From Ensifer sp. IC3342 (GTDB taxonomy: Bacteria > Pseudomonadota > Alphaproteobacteria > Rhizobiales > Rhizobiaceae), in the NCBI RefSeq assembly GCF_020193655.1, contig NZ_JADYVE010000009.1, positions 124,001 through 188,000 on the forward strand: a DNA stretch of 64,000 nucleotides, read 5' to 3'. The notes under the pieces were generated by a model, which made no database searches, had not been told where the DNA came from, and saw only the letters and a program-made list of their open reading frames with translations. The translations under genes were made by a program, and so were the position numbers. This document shows positions 19,009 through 27,479 of the stretch, piece after piece (the first letter of the stretch is position 1; every line of letters starts with the position of its first letter).

Positions 19009-19633
19009 GCATTCCAGCGCTCTGTGCACCTTGTAGATCGCAGATCGGGTCGTCGCCCACATGCAGGATGTTGTTCGCCGCAATGTCGCACGACTTGATG
19101 ATTTTGTTAAAGAAAGTCTCCTTTGGCTTTGCATATCCAAGCAGGTCGGAATAAAGTCCGAACCGAAATACGCATCCAAACGTGTTCTCAAGAAAATTGT
19201 GCACCGTCCGGCCGCTAATAAAACTCGAGTTGCTGCCAAGCGACAGCTTATATCCGTCTTCGACCAACCCATGGATTAGCTTCACGGTAGGGTTCAATAC
19301 AACTGGTTTGAATTCATCAAAAATGTGCTCAAACGCCTTTGCGATGAAGCTTGGATCGTTGTGAACATTGCAATACAACATAAGCAAACGAATATTTTCG
19401 AACAGAGATGGAGCGTACCCAGTTTCGATCGCGTGTTGGGTCACCCACTTCTTGACCTCGACGTATGCATTCCTGACGGCTGCTTCTTCTGTGTGAAAAC
19501 AGGCTGCGAGAAACTTCGTCCTCGTCTGCGCATGGCATGGGTTGGGCAATACGAGAGTGTTCCAGACATCGAAGGAGATGTGACTTATCAACTTGTCTTC
19601 CCGCAGTCTCTTAAGTGCTCGGAGGTCCTGCAT
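18932..19633 (-). CDS. HAD-superfamily hydrolase
   Basis: 233 aa from the ATG at 19633. Motif I is FDVWNTLV: the nucleophile Asp is present, but the usual second Asp is Trp, a pattern seen in haloacid-dehalogenase-like branches. Motif II is LSLGSNSSF, the motif III lysine is in YAKPKETFF, and motif IV is VGDDPICDLQGA. Fold and cofactor residues therefore look intact. The substrate is unknown. It is the first gene of a two-gene unit with the overlapping PRTase-fold gene, in the same low-GC stretch. A frame extension upstream to 19726 is basic and Cys/Arg-rich and not credible. Confidence 0.75.
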   Translation of the reverse strand: MQDLRALKRLREDKLISHISFDVWNTLVLPNPCHAQTRTKFLAACFHTEEAAVRNAYVEVKKWVTQHAIETGYAPSLFENIRLLMLYCNVHNDPSFIAKAFEHIFDEFKPVVLNPTVKLIHGLVEDGYKLSLGSNSSFISGRTVHNFLENTFGCVFRFGLYSDLLGYAKPKETFFNKIIKSCDIAANNILHVGDDPICDLQGAQSAGMHGALVGRPEDIREVVYEAISGVCAP

Positions 19634-20520
19634 CTGCGATTGGCCGCAGCCGTCTCGGCGTCCGGTACATGCGCGGGTCCGAAACGGATCGGGATGCCCG
19701 CATCGACAACGGCGGTGGGCGTGCATCGGGAGATATCGCCCTGCCGATGCCGCTCTTCTCTGAAAGTGGATTGTGGCGAACTAACATATTCGCTTTGTCT
19801 TTCGTTAATTGTTCGTGACGGCGCTCGACACCTGAATGTCCGGGCGATGTCCATCTGTTTATGGCTGAGAATGAGCAAACGTCATGCCAACCGCGCTCGG
19901 CGTCTCGGGAGTGTAGTGTTTGCAAAGGGTTCCCATGATTGGGATAGCTATGCCGCCAAATAAGGCTGCGTCGCTAACCACACAATTCGACAGTTGGTGT
20001 CGAATTTCGGACATTCCCTCGGTACGGCCTGCAGAGCGCATGGAATAAGCTCGTCGTCAACCATGGAAGATCATCTCCATCGGCGGCCGGGGCTGGGCAC
20101 ATCGATTACGATCGGCGCTCGTGGATGTGAGCCACAACCGCCATCGGCAAGCACCCAGCCGAAGTGCACGCTGCCGTGCGAAGCCGTTCCCGACAAAGCC
20201 ACATGCAGGCCTTCGACTTGCCGGTCGGCGCGTAACTATCACGGAGCCGAAGCACAGGCACTCAACAGGATGGTCTCGCCGCGCGCCAGACGTGCTTCTG
20301 TGGCGAATTGCGATCTCTGGTCAGCCAGGCGTTTGCGATGCGTTCGCGGGACTGTGAAGAATATTCCTGTGCGCATGCGCCGCACTCGCAAACGCTCGTG
20401 CGAAAGGGAATCACCAAGCCGGGCTCTTATGTCAGGCGGACACCAGTTGTGAGCTTTCAACAGATTGTCCACTCGTCCGTGCCGGAAAGCTAACGTTATC
20501 GAAGCTTCACCGGGTCTAGG
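19634..20520. other. About 890 bp without a recognisable gene
   Basis: Only short overlapping frames. A minus-strand stretch near 20440-20520 (TLAFRHGRVDNLLKAHNW) has protein-like character but could not be assigned. Probably old debris next to the TOTE-like remnant. Confidence 0.45.
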
Positions 20521-20523
20521 GGT

Positions 20524-20853
20524 TGGGCCGACGATGCCAAGGCCTTGCTGGACACCTGCATGCAAAGGGAATTGCCGCCGCCCTGGAACGGTCGCGATCG
20601 GGAGTAGCGGCCATGTCTGGATATTCTTCGCTGAGCCCGTTCCGGCCCGGATCGCCAGGCAGTTTGGCTCTGCCCTGCTCACGGAAACATGGAGAGATGC
20701 CCCGAGATCGGCTTGGCATCCTATGATCGCTTCTTTCCAAATCAGGATACGATTCCTCTTGGGGGCTTCGGCAATCTGATCGCCTTGCCGCTTCAAAGAA
20801 AGGCCCGTGAGGTCGGCAACAGCGTTTTTGTCGACAAGGATCTGCGACCTTAA
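20524..20853 (+). pseudogene. TOTE-type primase (AEP) domain fragment
   Basis: Pieces in three frames read WADDAKALLDTC, AKGIAAALERSRSG, HVWIFFAEPVPARIARQF, and ASYDRFFPNQDTIPLGGFGN followed by LIALPLQRKAREVGNSVF. This ordered set is the archaeo-eukaryotic-primase-like domain found at the N-terminus of large TOTE conflict-system proteins, where it is followed by a helicase and nuclease. Here the reading ends at a TAA after DKDLRP and no helicase follows. Frameshifts near 20565, 20610 and 20690 make this a relic. Confidence 0.65.
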
Positions 20854-20991
20854 AGCCCGCCTACGTCATCGCATGGTCATGCTGGAGACGCGCCCATTAG
20901 GCGGCCGCTCGACGAGCTCATCTCAAAACTAAAATGCAACTTTATGGTAGGACGGGTCTACGTGCGTAAGACGGACTAAACTGCCCGACAG

Positions 20992-21020
20992 CTCGTCGTC
21001 AGCTTGCCTGATTATCGTTC
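20992..21020 (+). promoter_or_regulatory. Weak candidate tts box upstream of nopT
   Basis: TCGTCAGCTTGCCTGATTAT contains CGTCAGCTTG, the best-conserved start of a tts box, about 85 bp before the nopT ATG, preceded by a second GACAGCTCGTCG stretch. The inner part departs from consensus. nopT homologues are expected to be TtsI-controlled, which raises the prior. Confidence 0.4.
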
Positions 21021-21083
21021 GCAGCAGGGCCAAAGCAGCAGACTCACTACGAGAGACTTACGCCGAAGGGATCGCGAATCACC

Positions 21084-21887
21084 ATGTATAATCGAATCGA
21101 TGGTTCATCCACACACGTTACACAAGCTGACGAATCGAGTCAGCCGGTGGACGGTGACAGATTTACAAAAACAGTTGCGGATCTTGCGCTGCTGCGCAAC
21201 CTGCTGCATTGGGAGTTGCCCGACAAAATGGGAGCCTGCTTCAGCATGCCGCATACCTCGGATGCAAGTTTTGACAACTCAGACTCGTCCAGCGCCAGTA
21301 CCCCCTCTCCCGGAAGGCCGAGTACCTCCCTGTTTGAATACAGGACGGCGGAATTGCTTGGGGCGAATGTGGACGGCATCTGCGTTGGGCTGACTACGGA
21401 GTGGCTCCTCAATCTCCACAACACAGAATCCCGAATGACTGCGCTCATGCCCGGATCGGACGGGCACGGCACAGCGGCTGAGTGGCAGAAGCAGTATGAG
21501 CAACTCAGGAGTTCATTGCGCAGGGAGGGGAGAGAACCTTCCAAGGCCAACAGTGAGGCAAGATACACCGTGTTTTGCGAAGCGGGTTTGGAACCGTCCA
21601 GGAAAGAGACGGTATACACATTCGACGAGCCTGAGAGCTTCTCGCGCATGCTGAGCAAAATCACCGTCGACGGATCGAAATATTTGCTCAGCTTGCGTTT
21701 CGCCGGAGCTGAAGGGCACACGGTTGCGACGTCGTCGTCGAATGGAAGCACCATGCTCTTCGATCCTAACCATGGAGAATTTACTGTTAAATCAGACCGG
21801 GTGAGGGGCTTGTTCCAAAGTCTCGCCAATCGTTACAGGAAACCCAACGGGCTGCATTTGTTGACAGTCACCACACAAAAGATGTGA
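21084..21887 (+). CDS. nopT: Type III effector NopT, YopT/AvrPphB-family cysteine protease (C58)
   Basis: 267-aa homologue of NGR234 NopT (y4zC), close along its whole length. The catalytic triad is C100 (DGICVGLTTEW), H212 (EGHTVATSS) and D227 (LFDPNHGEF). Each is exactly 7 residues later than the C93/H205/D220 reported for NGR234. The autoprocessing site DKM-GAC is intact: cleavage after M49 would expose G50 for N-myristoylation and C52 for palmitoylation, targeting the protein to plant membranes. NopT is delivered by the rhizobial type III system and acts inside legume cells. The gene is complete; the start fits the family. A weak tts-box candidate lies upstream. Confidence 0.96.
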   Translation: MYNRIDGSSTHVTQADESSQPVDGDRFTKTVADLALLRNLLHWELPDKMGACFSMPHTSDASFDNSDSSSASTPSPGRPSTSLFEYRTAELLGANVDGICVGLTTEWLLNLHNTESRMTALMPGSDGHGTAAEWQKQYEQLRSSLRREGREPSKANSEARYTVFCEAGLEPSRKETVYTFDEPESFSRMLSKITVDGSKYLLSLRFAGAEGHTVATSSSNGSTMLFDPNHGEFTVKSDRVRGLFQSLANRYRKPNGLHLLTVTTQKM

Positions 21888-21999
21888 TCCCTGCGGACCG
21901 TTGGCGATTGACCCTTCTCTGAAGGCGCGTCCGCGCCCCGGTGCTTCATCAGCAGAAGGCAAAACAGAGTGTCGGTCTCAGGCGACGGGTTTGGGCGGA

Positions 22000-22924
22000 T
22001 CGATGCATCGACGGTGTTGGGATCTGTGCTAGGTCGGGGCGCAGCTTCACGGCTCAGTGACGATGCATGCGCAGGACCGACCGCGTCGGGCAATGCGGCT
22101 CAAGCGATGTATCTCCTCTACGGCATTGCATTCGAGGCGCACCAGCAAAACAGCACGAGCGGCCGCAGTGCCTCGAATGCCGCTTCCGTCTCCTACTTCA
22201 GGATACGCCACCGGCTGGCGTCCGGAAGCGAATACTGTTCTGTCAGGCAAAGGGCAATCTCGTGCAGGTGACAGGCAAAGTGCGCACCGATGACAAAGGA
22301 ACGAACCAGGTTGATATCGTCATCGAAGGTTTTGGGGCCGCCTCGCTCCACGACCGCAGCGGACGGGAGGATTATGCCCTCCTGGAGCAGGGGGACAATC
22401 CGGTTCTGGCCGCGCGGAGAACTTTGCGGGATCCCCTGGTAGCCCATTATCATCTGCGCTTGGGCCCCGAGACCGTCGCGCTACGCGCATTCCAGCGCAT
22501 GGTTTATGATCAGAACGGAAACGACACGCCGAGTTCCTGTTCCTGCCCCTGAATGATGCCAGTGCTACGGATCCTAATCGCGGCGGCACTCATTGGGTGG
22601 CTGCTGCTCCTTGATCGCCGCGAGCGGGCCAGGTCAGTCGCCTATCACTACGACCCCAGGGCCCACCAACAGCGCCATGGCAGCAGACCTCGCAGGCTGG
22701 GCGCTCGACCGCACCCAGCCCGCCCAGCCCAGCAGCAGAACGGTTATGATTGCGGCGTGTTCGTGGTGGACGGCACGCGGGCGCTGGTTAGCATATTGGC
22801 GCAACGAGAGCTACCCGGGCACGAGCCGCTGCACCTCGACAACCTCGTCGCCAATCGGCCGGCGCTCCAGGCTCGGCTCAGGGCGGCAACCACAGCTGTG
22901 GAGGAGAGCCATTCAAATGCCTGA
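22000..22924 (+). pseudogene. Ulp1/C48 SUMO-protease-like effector, frameshifted C-terminal part (NopD-like)
   Basis: The last segment carries the C48 catalytic cysteine motif QQNGYDCGVFVVDGTRAL and ends LHLDNLVANRPALQARL. The catalytic His region GGTHW and Asp region SVAYHYD lie upstream but in a different frame (shift near 22605, where THWVAAAP-stop should read on as LLLLDRRERA). More upstream pieces, such as LVQVTGKVRTDDKGTNQVDIVIEG and FLFLPLNDASATDPN, are in other frames. Bradyrhizobial NopD-type effectors deSUMOylate plant proteins with this domain. At least two frameshifts make this copy inactive unless pieces are expressed separately. Confidence 0.75.
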
Positions 22925-23688
22925 AAGACGGATTTCACCACCGATTCTGTGGTCATCACCCAGCGGTAGCAGGCCCTTGAGCGGCTATAAAAAGCGGCGC
23001 GCGGCCGTTGCATTGTAGAGCCTGCTTAAGCGAGTCGAGCAAGACATCCGCATCGTTGGCATCGGTATTGTTGTGTGTCTCGTTCGGCGACGGCTGGCTC
23101 GATGTGCGCAGGAAGGGCTGTTGCCTGCCCTACCGGGTGTTCGACGAGGACCAGCGGGAACCTATGCGCGGACGTTGCAGCAGCTCGCTGTCGTGATGCT
23201 TGGAGCATCTGGTCGACGAACCTGTTCATTTGGCAGGCCGGCGCAGCTCTTGATCCTGGCGCTGCGAATGGAAAGTTGCGACTGGACATCCAAAGCCGGA
23301 ACCTGGGTGTCGAGGATTGCGTCGACCGGCGGCCCGTCCCGCACTGGCGCATGGGCTGCGGTCCGGCTTCACGCCCGAAATCCGCAGGCTAATCTCGGAA
23401 GCCCGCTGCCCGATCGGCAGTCGCTGCATAAATCAGTGACCCGGATGGCGAGTTCCTGCAACAACGCGGACCCAAGTCGGGGCTTGTTGCGCGGTCGCCG
23501 CTAGTTTCTGAAAGTCCGGCCCTCAATGGAAACACCGGGGCCCTCAAGCCGATGTGTTGGAATGCATTCGTTCGCACATTTCATGGTTTGGATAGGCCCC
23601 ATAAAAAAAATGGATTTTCCGAATCTTGCCGGATGATGCATAGCGAAGCTCCCGACGCGTGCCTCGCCGACGCTACCTTCGTTAGGGC
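22925..23688. other. Gene-poor stretch with a possible transposase relic
   Basis: No complete gene. Around 23085-23180 the plus strand reads WLDVRRKGCCLPYRVFDEDQRE, which resembles a short internal block of ISNCY-type integrase/transposase proteins (LPFRVFDKDQRV). The rest is not recognisable. Confidence 0.35.
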
Positions 23689-23937
23689 ATGACATACGAC
23701 AATAGAGAAAGGCTGTCAGATGAAGAACGTCACATACCTCTTGGACCCGGAGTCTTTTGCACTGTTGAGATTGCCGACGGTGTCGGCCTCGCGCCGATCT
23801 TTGGTTTGCTCGGTTGCCGCCTAGTGCAAATGATCCGCTTTGACGACTCGCATGCGCTATTCTTAGATGAAGAAGGACTGCGCGATGGGACATGGACGGA
23901 AGGCATGATGAATATCTCAAGCACGGAAACCATTTGA
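23689..23937 (+). CDS. Small hypothetical protein, possibly DUF3846-like
   Basis: 82 aa. The C-terminal half, LGCRLVQMIRFDDSHALFLDEEGL, has the pattern of small plasmid/phage proteins with a DUF3846-type fold (hydrophobic strand, then a conserved F/LDEEGL ending). No signal peptide or membrane segment. The SD is poor, and an overlapping ATG frame starting MKNVTYLLDPESFALL nearby is shorter. No related gene flanks it. Tentative. Confidence 0.45.
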   Translation: MTYDNRERLSDEERHIPLGPGVFCTVEIADGVGLAPIFGLLGCRLVQMIRFDDSHALFLDEEGLRDGTWTEGMMNISSTETI

Positions 23938-24165
23938 ACTCGTAAAGGACAGTCGAGGTTGCCCTAGCACCGGCGCAGGATCGGGACTCCCCCAATCCGC
24001 CGTGTCGCCGGCAAAACAGCGAATAGGCCCGTGGAACAGGAAGGTAAGGGCACTTGTCTGCCGCGCCTCCCAGACAATCGGAACCGAAAACACGGTCCAC
24101 CGCTATTGCACGCCTCTTACTGCGCCATTTTGCAAATTTAACCCGAATTTTCGGAGGTATACCTC

Positions 24166-24441
24166 ATGAACCGTAGGACCGTGCTGATGCTCGCATGCAC
24201 CGCAGCAGTCGCCACATGGCTCGTAGCCTCGCCGGACGTGCGGGCGGACCCCGTTGCGGATATATGTTACCTTTTTTGCCCATTGGAGCAGGATGACACC
24301 GTTGGCGCGTTTTGTTCATCTTTTTGCTCCTCATCTCCTTCCCTTCCGCTTCCAACGAACCCTCAGACCGGAAGCGAGGTAGAGAGACAAAATCCGACTC
24401 GAACCACAGACGCTGCGAGCCGAACGTCAGAGAAGCCGTGA
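24166..24441 (+). CDS. Small secreted cysteine-rich protein with CX3C...CX3C motif
   Basis: 91 aa with a good GGAGG ribosome-binding site 8 nt before the ATG. Residues 1-27 form a classical signal peptide: basic MNRR, hydrophobic core, then SPDVRA before the likely cleavage at A27-D28. The predicted mature protein starts DPVADICYLFC, and its four cysteines are spaced CX3C-X11-CX3C, the layout of alpha-hairpinin-type disulphide helical hairpins, followed by a Ser/Pro/Thr-rich tail. Function is unknown. A role in envelope stress, host interaction or antagonism is conceivable. Isolated; flanked by debris. Confidence 0.6.
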   Translation: MNRRTVLMLACTAAVATWLVASPDVRADPVADICYLFCPLEQDDTVGAFCSSFCSSSPSLPLPTNPQTGSEVERQNPTRTTDAASRTSEKP

Positions 24442-24463
24442 CAGGAGTAGTGCAATTCAGGCC

Positions 24464-24886
24464 TTGGCGGATCGTCTGGGTCTCGAAGAAACGCTCTCCA
24501 GTTACCGAGCCGCTGTCAAGGATCGGCAACGCGCTAGTTCAGTTTTCATCCATAAACAACGAGCGATTGTTCCGGCGAGCGATGAATCTCGGTTTGCGCG
24601 GCAAGGACCGGCGATCTCAAGTATCCTGGATCATGCCACTGATTCCAAGTCCTGCCCCCGCCGGACCCTTCAATACGCAAAGAACGCATCGTACAACTTA
24701 GCAATCCGCGACATGCGCGAGCAGACGGGCGCGATAGAGACCCATCGTGCACGAGACGTCCTGATCGATCTCCGGATATCGTCGGAGCGCGCTCGAGACC
24801 TTTCGGCGGAAGACGTCAGGGATGCCCTGGTGGACGCGGCCGATGTCATCAGGACACTGAAAATCCTCTTGGGACGGCTTCCGTAA
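24464..24886 (+). CDS. Hypothetical protein (paralogous C-terminus repeated at 26.2 kb)
   Basis: 140-codon frame, unknown function. Only the last 60-65 residues look conserved: from LAIRDMREQTGAIETHRARD through a helical segment rich in Arg/Asp/Glu (LRISSERARDLSAEDV) to IRTLKILLG. The same segment is duplicated with about 85% nucleotide identity at 26195-26333. The N-terminal 70 residues look like out-of-frame or recombined sequence, so the true start is unclear and the gene may be a fusion or fragment. Confidence 0.4.
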   Translation: MADRLGLEETLSSYRAAVKDRQRASSVFIHKQRAIVPASDESRFARQGPAISSILDHATDSKSCPRRTLQYAKNASYNLAIRDMREQTGAIETHRARDVLIDLRISSERARDLSAEDVRDALVDAADVIRTLKILLGRLP

Positions 24887-24901
24887 CCGTGCCAATCCGA
24901 A

Positions 24902-25043
24902 GGCAAGGCCCTCGGCCGCCCCTCGACGCTCAGCGACAAACAGAAGCAGGACGTGCGCGACGATCTCGCGACGGGGATGAGTGTCTTAGCGATCGCACGG
25001 AAATTCGCGACCAGCCGACAGCACATCATGCGCGTACGAGCTG
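24902..25043 (+). pseudogene. Site-specific recombinase (resolvase/invertase) C-terminal HTH fragment
   Basis: Reads GKALGRPSTLSDKQKQDVRD followed by DLATGMSVLAIARKFATSRQ, the typical Hin/resolvase DNA-binding domain (GRP-x-L, then a helix-turn-helix ending in a recognition helix). The catalytic serine domain is absent. Confidence 0.7.
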
Positions 25044-25339
25044 AAAGTTCATCTGGCAGGAGATTTCGACGTGACGCTGACTAAGCTTGAAAGGCAAGAT
25101 GCGGTAGCATCGAGCGAAGGCAGCGATCTGGCTTTATGAAGCTGTTGCGGATCTTTACACTTCGCCAGAACAAGGTCGACAAACTTAGTCGCTATGAGAT
25201 AGGCCGCCTCCTCGACCGACTCGATCGATACCATCCGCGACGCCAGCGAGCAGATTGGCATTGCAGGGACTCCTCTTATGTTCGTTTGCAAGTCAGTCCG
25301 GCATGACTGTTCCTTTCCGTCTGATGACGAAAGGCAAAC

Positions 25340-26134
25340 CTTCGGAGTTTCGCCGATTTCGACCACGAAGGTGACCGCTGTCATAAACGCCACGCCCCGC
25401 ATTGCTTGGTAGGTAGCCACGGGAGCCATAGACCAGGATGCCGCGGTGTCAGTCACAAGCTTTGTTCAGCCGATCCAGGCGCGCGGTTGCGTCTTCAATC
25501 GCCTGACAATATTCCACCAACAGAACGTGGTGAGCATGTGATCGAATGCTTGGCTCGCCAGCCAACGTGCATGCGCGCGCGTCCAGGGCTTGCGCCCCGG
25601 ATAAATTCTGCCGTGACGCAGCAGAAAGGCCTGGAGCTGCTGGCGAACTTGCTTCTGCATTTTCTGGGCCGCATCGCGTGCGCGCACTGAGTCGCGCATT
25701 GCCTCGTGGCCTTCGTCCGGGACCCAGACAGGCGTCAATTCGCCAGCGCGATGCAGCCGTGCCAAGCTCATCGCATCCCGACGATTTGTCTTCACCCGGT
25801 CGCCGAGCCGCTTGGGCACAAGTGACGGTGCGACTACAGCGCATTGATGGCCCAATTCCACGATCTGTCGGCATAAACCGCAACCTGTAGGTCCGGCCTC
25901 GTAACAAAAGTGAAGAGTGCCTCCGCGTTTGGAAAGCTTGCGGATCATTGCCGCCACCGAGGCGGGCTCTGAAGAGATGTCGCCCAAGAAGCGCACCTCG
26001 CCACCGCGCTCACTCCCCGCGACCGCGACAGAAATCTTCAGTTTCGAAACGTCTAGTCCGACGAAGATTTCGCTGTTTTCCTTCGTGGTTGCCCTCGCTA
26101 AGCTTGGGGCTCTGCTCTGGCCCATCCAGAGCAA
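25340..26134 (-). pseudogene. IS110-family transposase, frameshifted and truncated
   Basis: The N-terminal DEDD domain is clear: FVGLDVSKLKISVAVAG (residues 23-39), CYEAGPTGCGL, and VKTNRRDAMSLARLHRAGEL. The frame shifts near 25530: the expected continuation HHVLLVEYCQAIEDATARLD is found in another frame, ending at a TGA at 25449. The start of the C-terminal Transposase_20 domain (MRGVAFMTAVTFVVEIGE) is in a third frame near 25380. Everything beyond that is lost. Inserted between the two paralogous hypothetical-gene ends. Confidence 0.8.
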
Positions 26135-26194
26135 TCTCCGCGCGCAGCATATTCCGGGGGCGAGCCACCTTCACGCCACGAACATACGGTCTAG

Positions 26195-26333
26195 TGCACG
26201 GGACGTTCTAGTCGATCTCCGGATATCGTCGGAGCGCGCTCGCGACCTCTCCGCGGAAGAGGTCAGGGAGACCCTCGTCGACGTGGCGGACGTTATCAGG
26301 ACACTGAAGATCGCGTTGGACCGGAGCGACTGA
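26195..26333 (+). pseudogene. Second copy of the 24.8-kb hypothetical gene's 3' end
   Basis: The stretch RDVLVDLRISSERARDLSAE and the following residues to ALDRSD-stop repeat 24757-24886 as a direct copy. The upstream part of the gene is missing, as the IS110 remnant starts just before it. Direct copies flanking a resolvase fragment and IS110 debris suggest duplication by recombination, or two members of a tandem family. Confidence 0.55.
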
Positions 26334-26407
26334 GCCGGCCGCAGCGCCTGCGCGCATTGACGGCGCCTGTGGATGTGAACAAAATAAGAACATTGACGGA
26401 GGTTCTC

Positions 26408-26578
26408 ATGACTCATGCAGAAGAAGTAATTGAGCGCGCTCATTCGGTCGTTGCGGCTTTACGGGCAAAAAGAGAGCGCGAGGCAGAGCGGCGCAAGGAG
26501 GTGTTTGGGCGCATCGACGTCTCCAAACCGTCGCCCAAGCCAAATGGTAGCATTCAGCTGAGCCTGAAATTGCAATGA
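26408..26578 (+). CDS. Small hypothetical protein, 56 aa
   Basis: ATG preceded by GGAGG at a good distance. Basic helical protein (AEEVIERAHSVVAALRAKRE), rich in Glu/Arg, then a Lys/Pro/Ser tail ending SIQLSLKLQ. No known family. The next small frame begins at its stop. Confidence 0.5.
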   Translation: MTHAEEVIERAHSVVAALRAKREREAERRKEVFGRIDVSKPSPKPNGSIQLSLKLQ

Positions 26579-26615
26579 GGTCACCACTAAGAAAGGCAGA
26601 CCGCGCCGACCTGGA

Positions 26616-26786
26616 TTGGGAGGTCGAGCAGCGCTCGCCTGGCACGATGAAGATCCGCGGGCAACGATCGTCACGCTGTTGCTCGACTGCAAGCATCTGC
26701 GCGAACAGCTTGCGCTTGCCGAGCAGTTCATCAGTCGAGGAATCTCGCGCGGATGGTCCCCGCAGTTTCAGCGGCCCGAGGACTGA
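26616..26786 (+). CDS. Possible small ORF, 56 aa
   Basis: Frame readable from a TTG, with a protein-like core (DEDPRATIVTLLLDCKHLRE, then QLALAEQFISRG) ending at TGA 26784. The frame is also open upstream to a TGA near 26570, with no ATG or GTG. It follows the 56-aa ORF closely, so the two may be co-transcribed. Weakly supported. Confidence 0.3.
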   Translation: MGGRAALAWHDEDPRATIVTLLLDCKHLREQLALAEQFISRGISRGWSPQFQRPED

Positions 26787-27356
26787 GGCAGCCAAGTGCA
26801 GACATTTAGCTCGTGCCCTGGCCAGCTAGGGACGCCCGCATGGCACCACTCCGACGGGCTGGAACCGGGACGGATTGACCGGCCCGGCGCAGGAGCGCGT
26901 ACGCCACGACACATAGAGGAGCGCAAGGCCGTTCGCGAGTGCATCGCGGGCCTTGGCGACAAAGGCGAGATCATCGTCGACTCGGACACGCCGAAGAAGA
27001 AGCCTTCGGTCGGCGGCAGGGTACGCTGCGGATCGCCGGTTCCAGGCGCTCGAGATCGTCGGCGGTCAAAGGCCACAAAAACGACGGTGCCGGTGCCAGC
27101 ATGCTCCTCCTGGCACCGCCGCACCGACCTGCCCTGCTCCGAACCTCGTATAGGGATGCGCGGCGGTAACGGCACGAGCCGAGCAATCGCGGCCGCAGTG
27201 TCTGCGTCAGTGATCAGCGGCACGATGATTAAGGAATGCCCGACGGATTCGAACCTCCTGCGTCCCTGCCTTGTATGCGCGGGGACACCTTACGCGCACA
27301 TCATAATTCCGGTGAAATAGCTGGATCGAAAAAGTGCCTGCGCATCCCCGAATACG
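26787..27356. other. 570-bp stretch without a recognisable gene
   Basis: Long open frames exist on both strands (plus to 174 codons, minus to 151) but neither reads as a known or natural-looking protein. High GC keeps frames open by chance. Confidence 0.45.
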
Positions 27357-27361
27357 AAAAA
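27357..27361 (-). terminator. Intrinsic terminator U-tract of the small-RNA array
   Basis: On the minus strand the last hairpin (27359-27392) is followed by five T residues and then CGTATT: stem AAGCCTGCCGC/GCGGCAGGCTT, loop ACCTCCTCCC, U5. Confidence 0.8.
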
Positions 27362-27392
27362 GCCTGCCGCGGGAGGAGGTGCGGCAGGCTTT
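27359..27392 (-). ncRNA. CCUCCUCCC-loop small RNA hairpin 4 (terminator hairpin)
   Basis: Perfect 11-bp stem CCTGCCGC-containing arms around a loop with CCTCCTCCC on the minus strand. The stem continues into a T-run, so it both displays the loop motif and ends the transcript. Confidence 0.75.
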
Positions 27393-27404
27393 CCCAAAAG
27401 AACC

Positions 27405-27437
27405 GAACAGCGACTGGGAGGAGGAATGCCGCTGTTC
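27405..27437 (-). ncRNA. CCUCCUCCC-loop small RNA hairpin 3
   Basis: Minus-strand arms GAACAGCG/CGCTGTTC (8 bp, perfect) enclose a loop containing CCTCCTCCC. Confidence 0.72.
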
Positions 27438-27440
27438 CCA

Positions 27441-27473
27441 CAGACGTCCCTGGGAGGAGGAGTGGGCCGTCTG
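27441..27473 (-). ncRNA. CCUCCUCCC-loop small RNA hairpin 2
   Basis: Minus-strand arms CAGACGGCCC/GGGACGTCTG pair at 9 of 10 positions around a loop with CCTCCTCCC. The arm sequences differ completely from hairpins 1, 3 and 4, so only structure and loop are conserved. Confidence 0.72.
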
Positions 27474-27479
27474 AAATAC

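Noticed and set aside
26796..27320. 174-codon plus-strand frame and its 151-codon minus-strand rival
   Set aside because: Neither shows hydrophobic-core patterning or family motifs; one mixes Cys/Trp/Pro in a way typical of non-coding frames.
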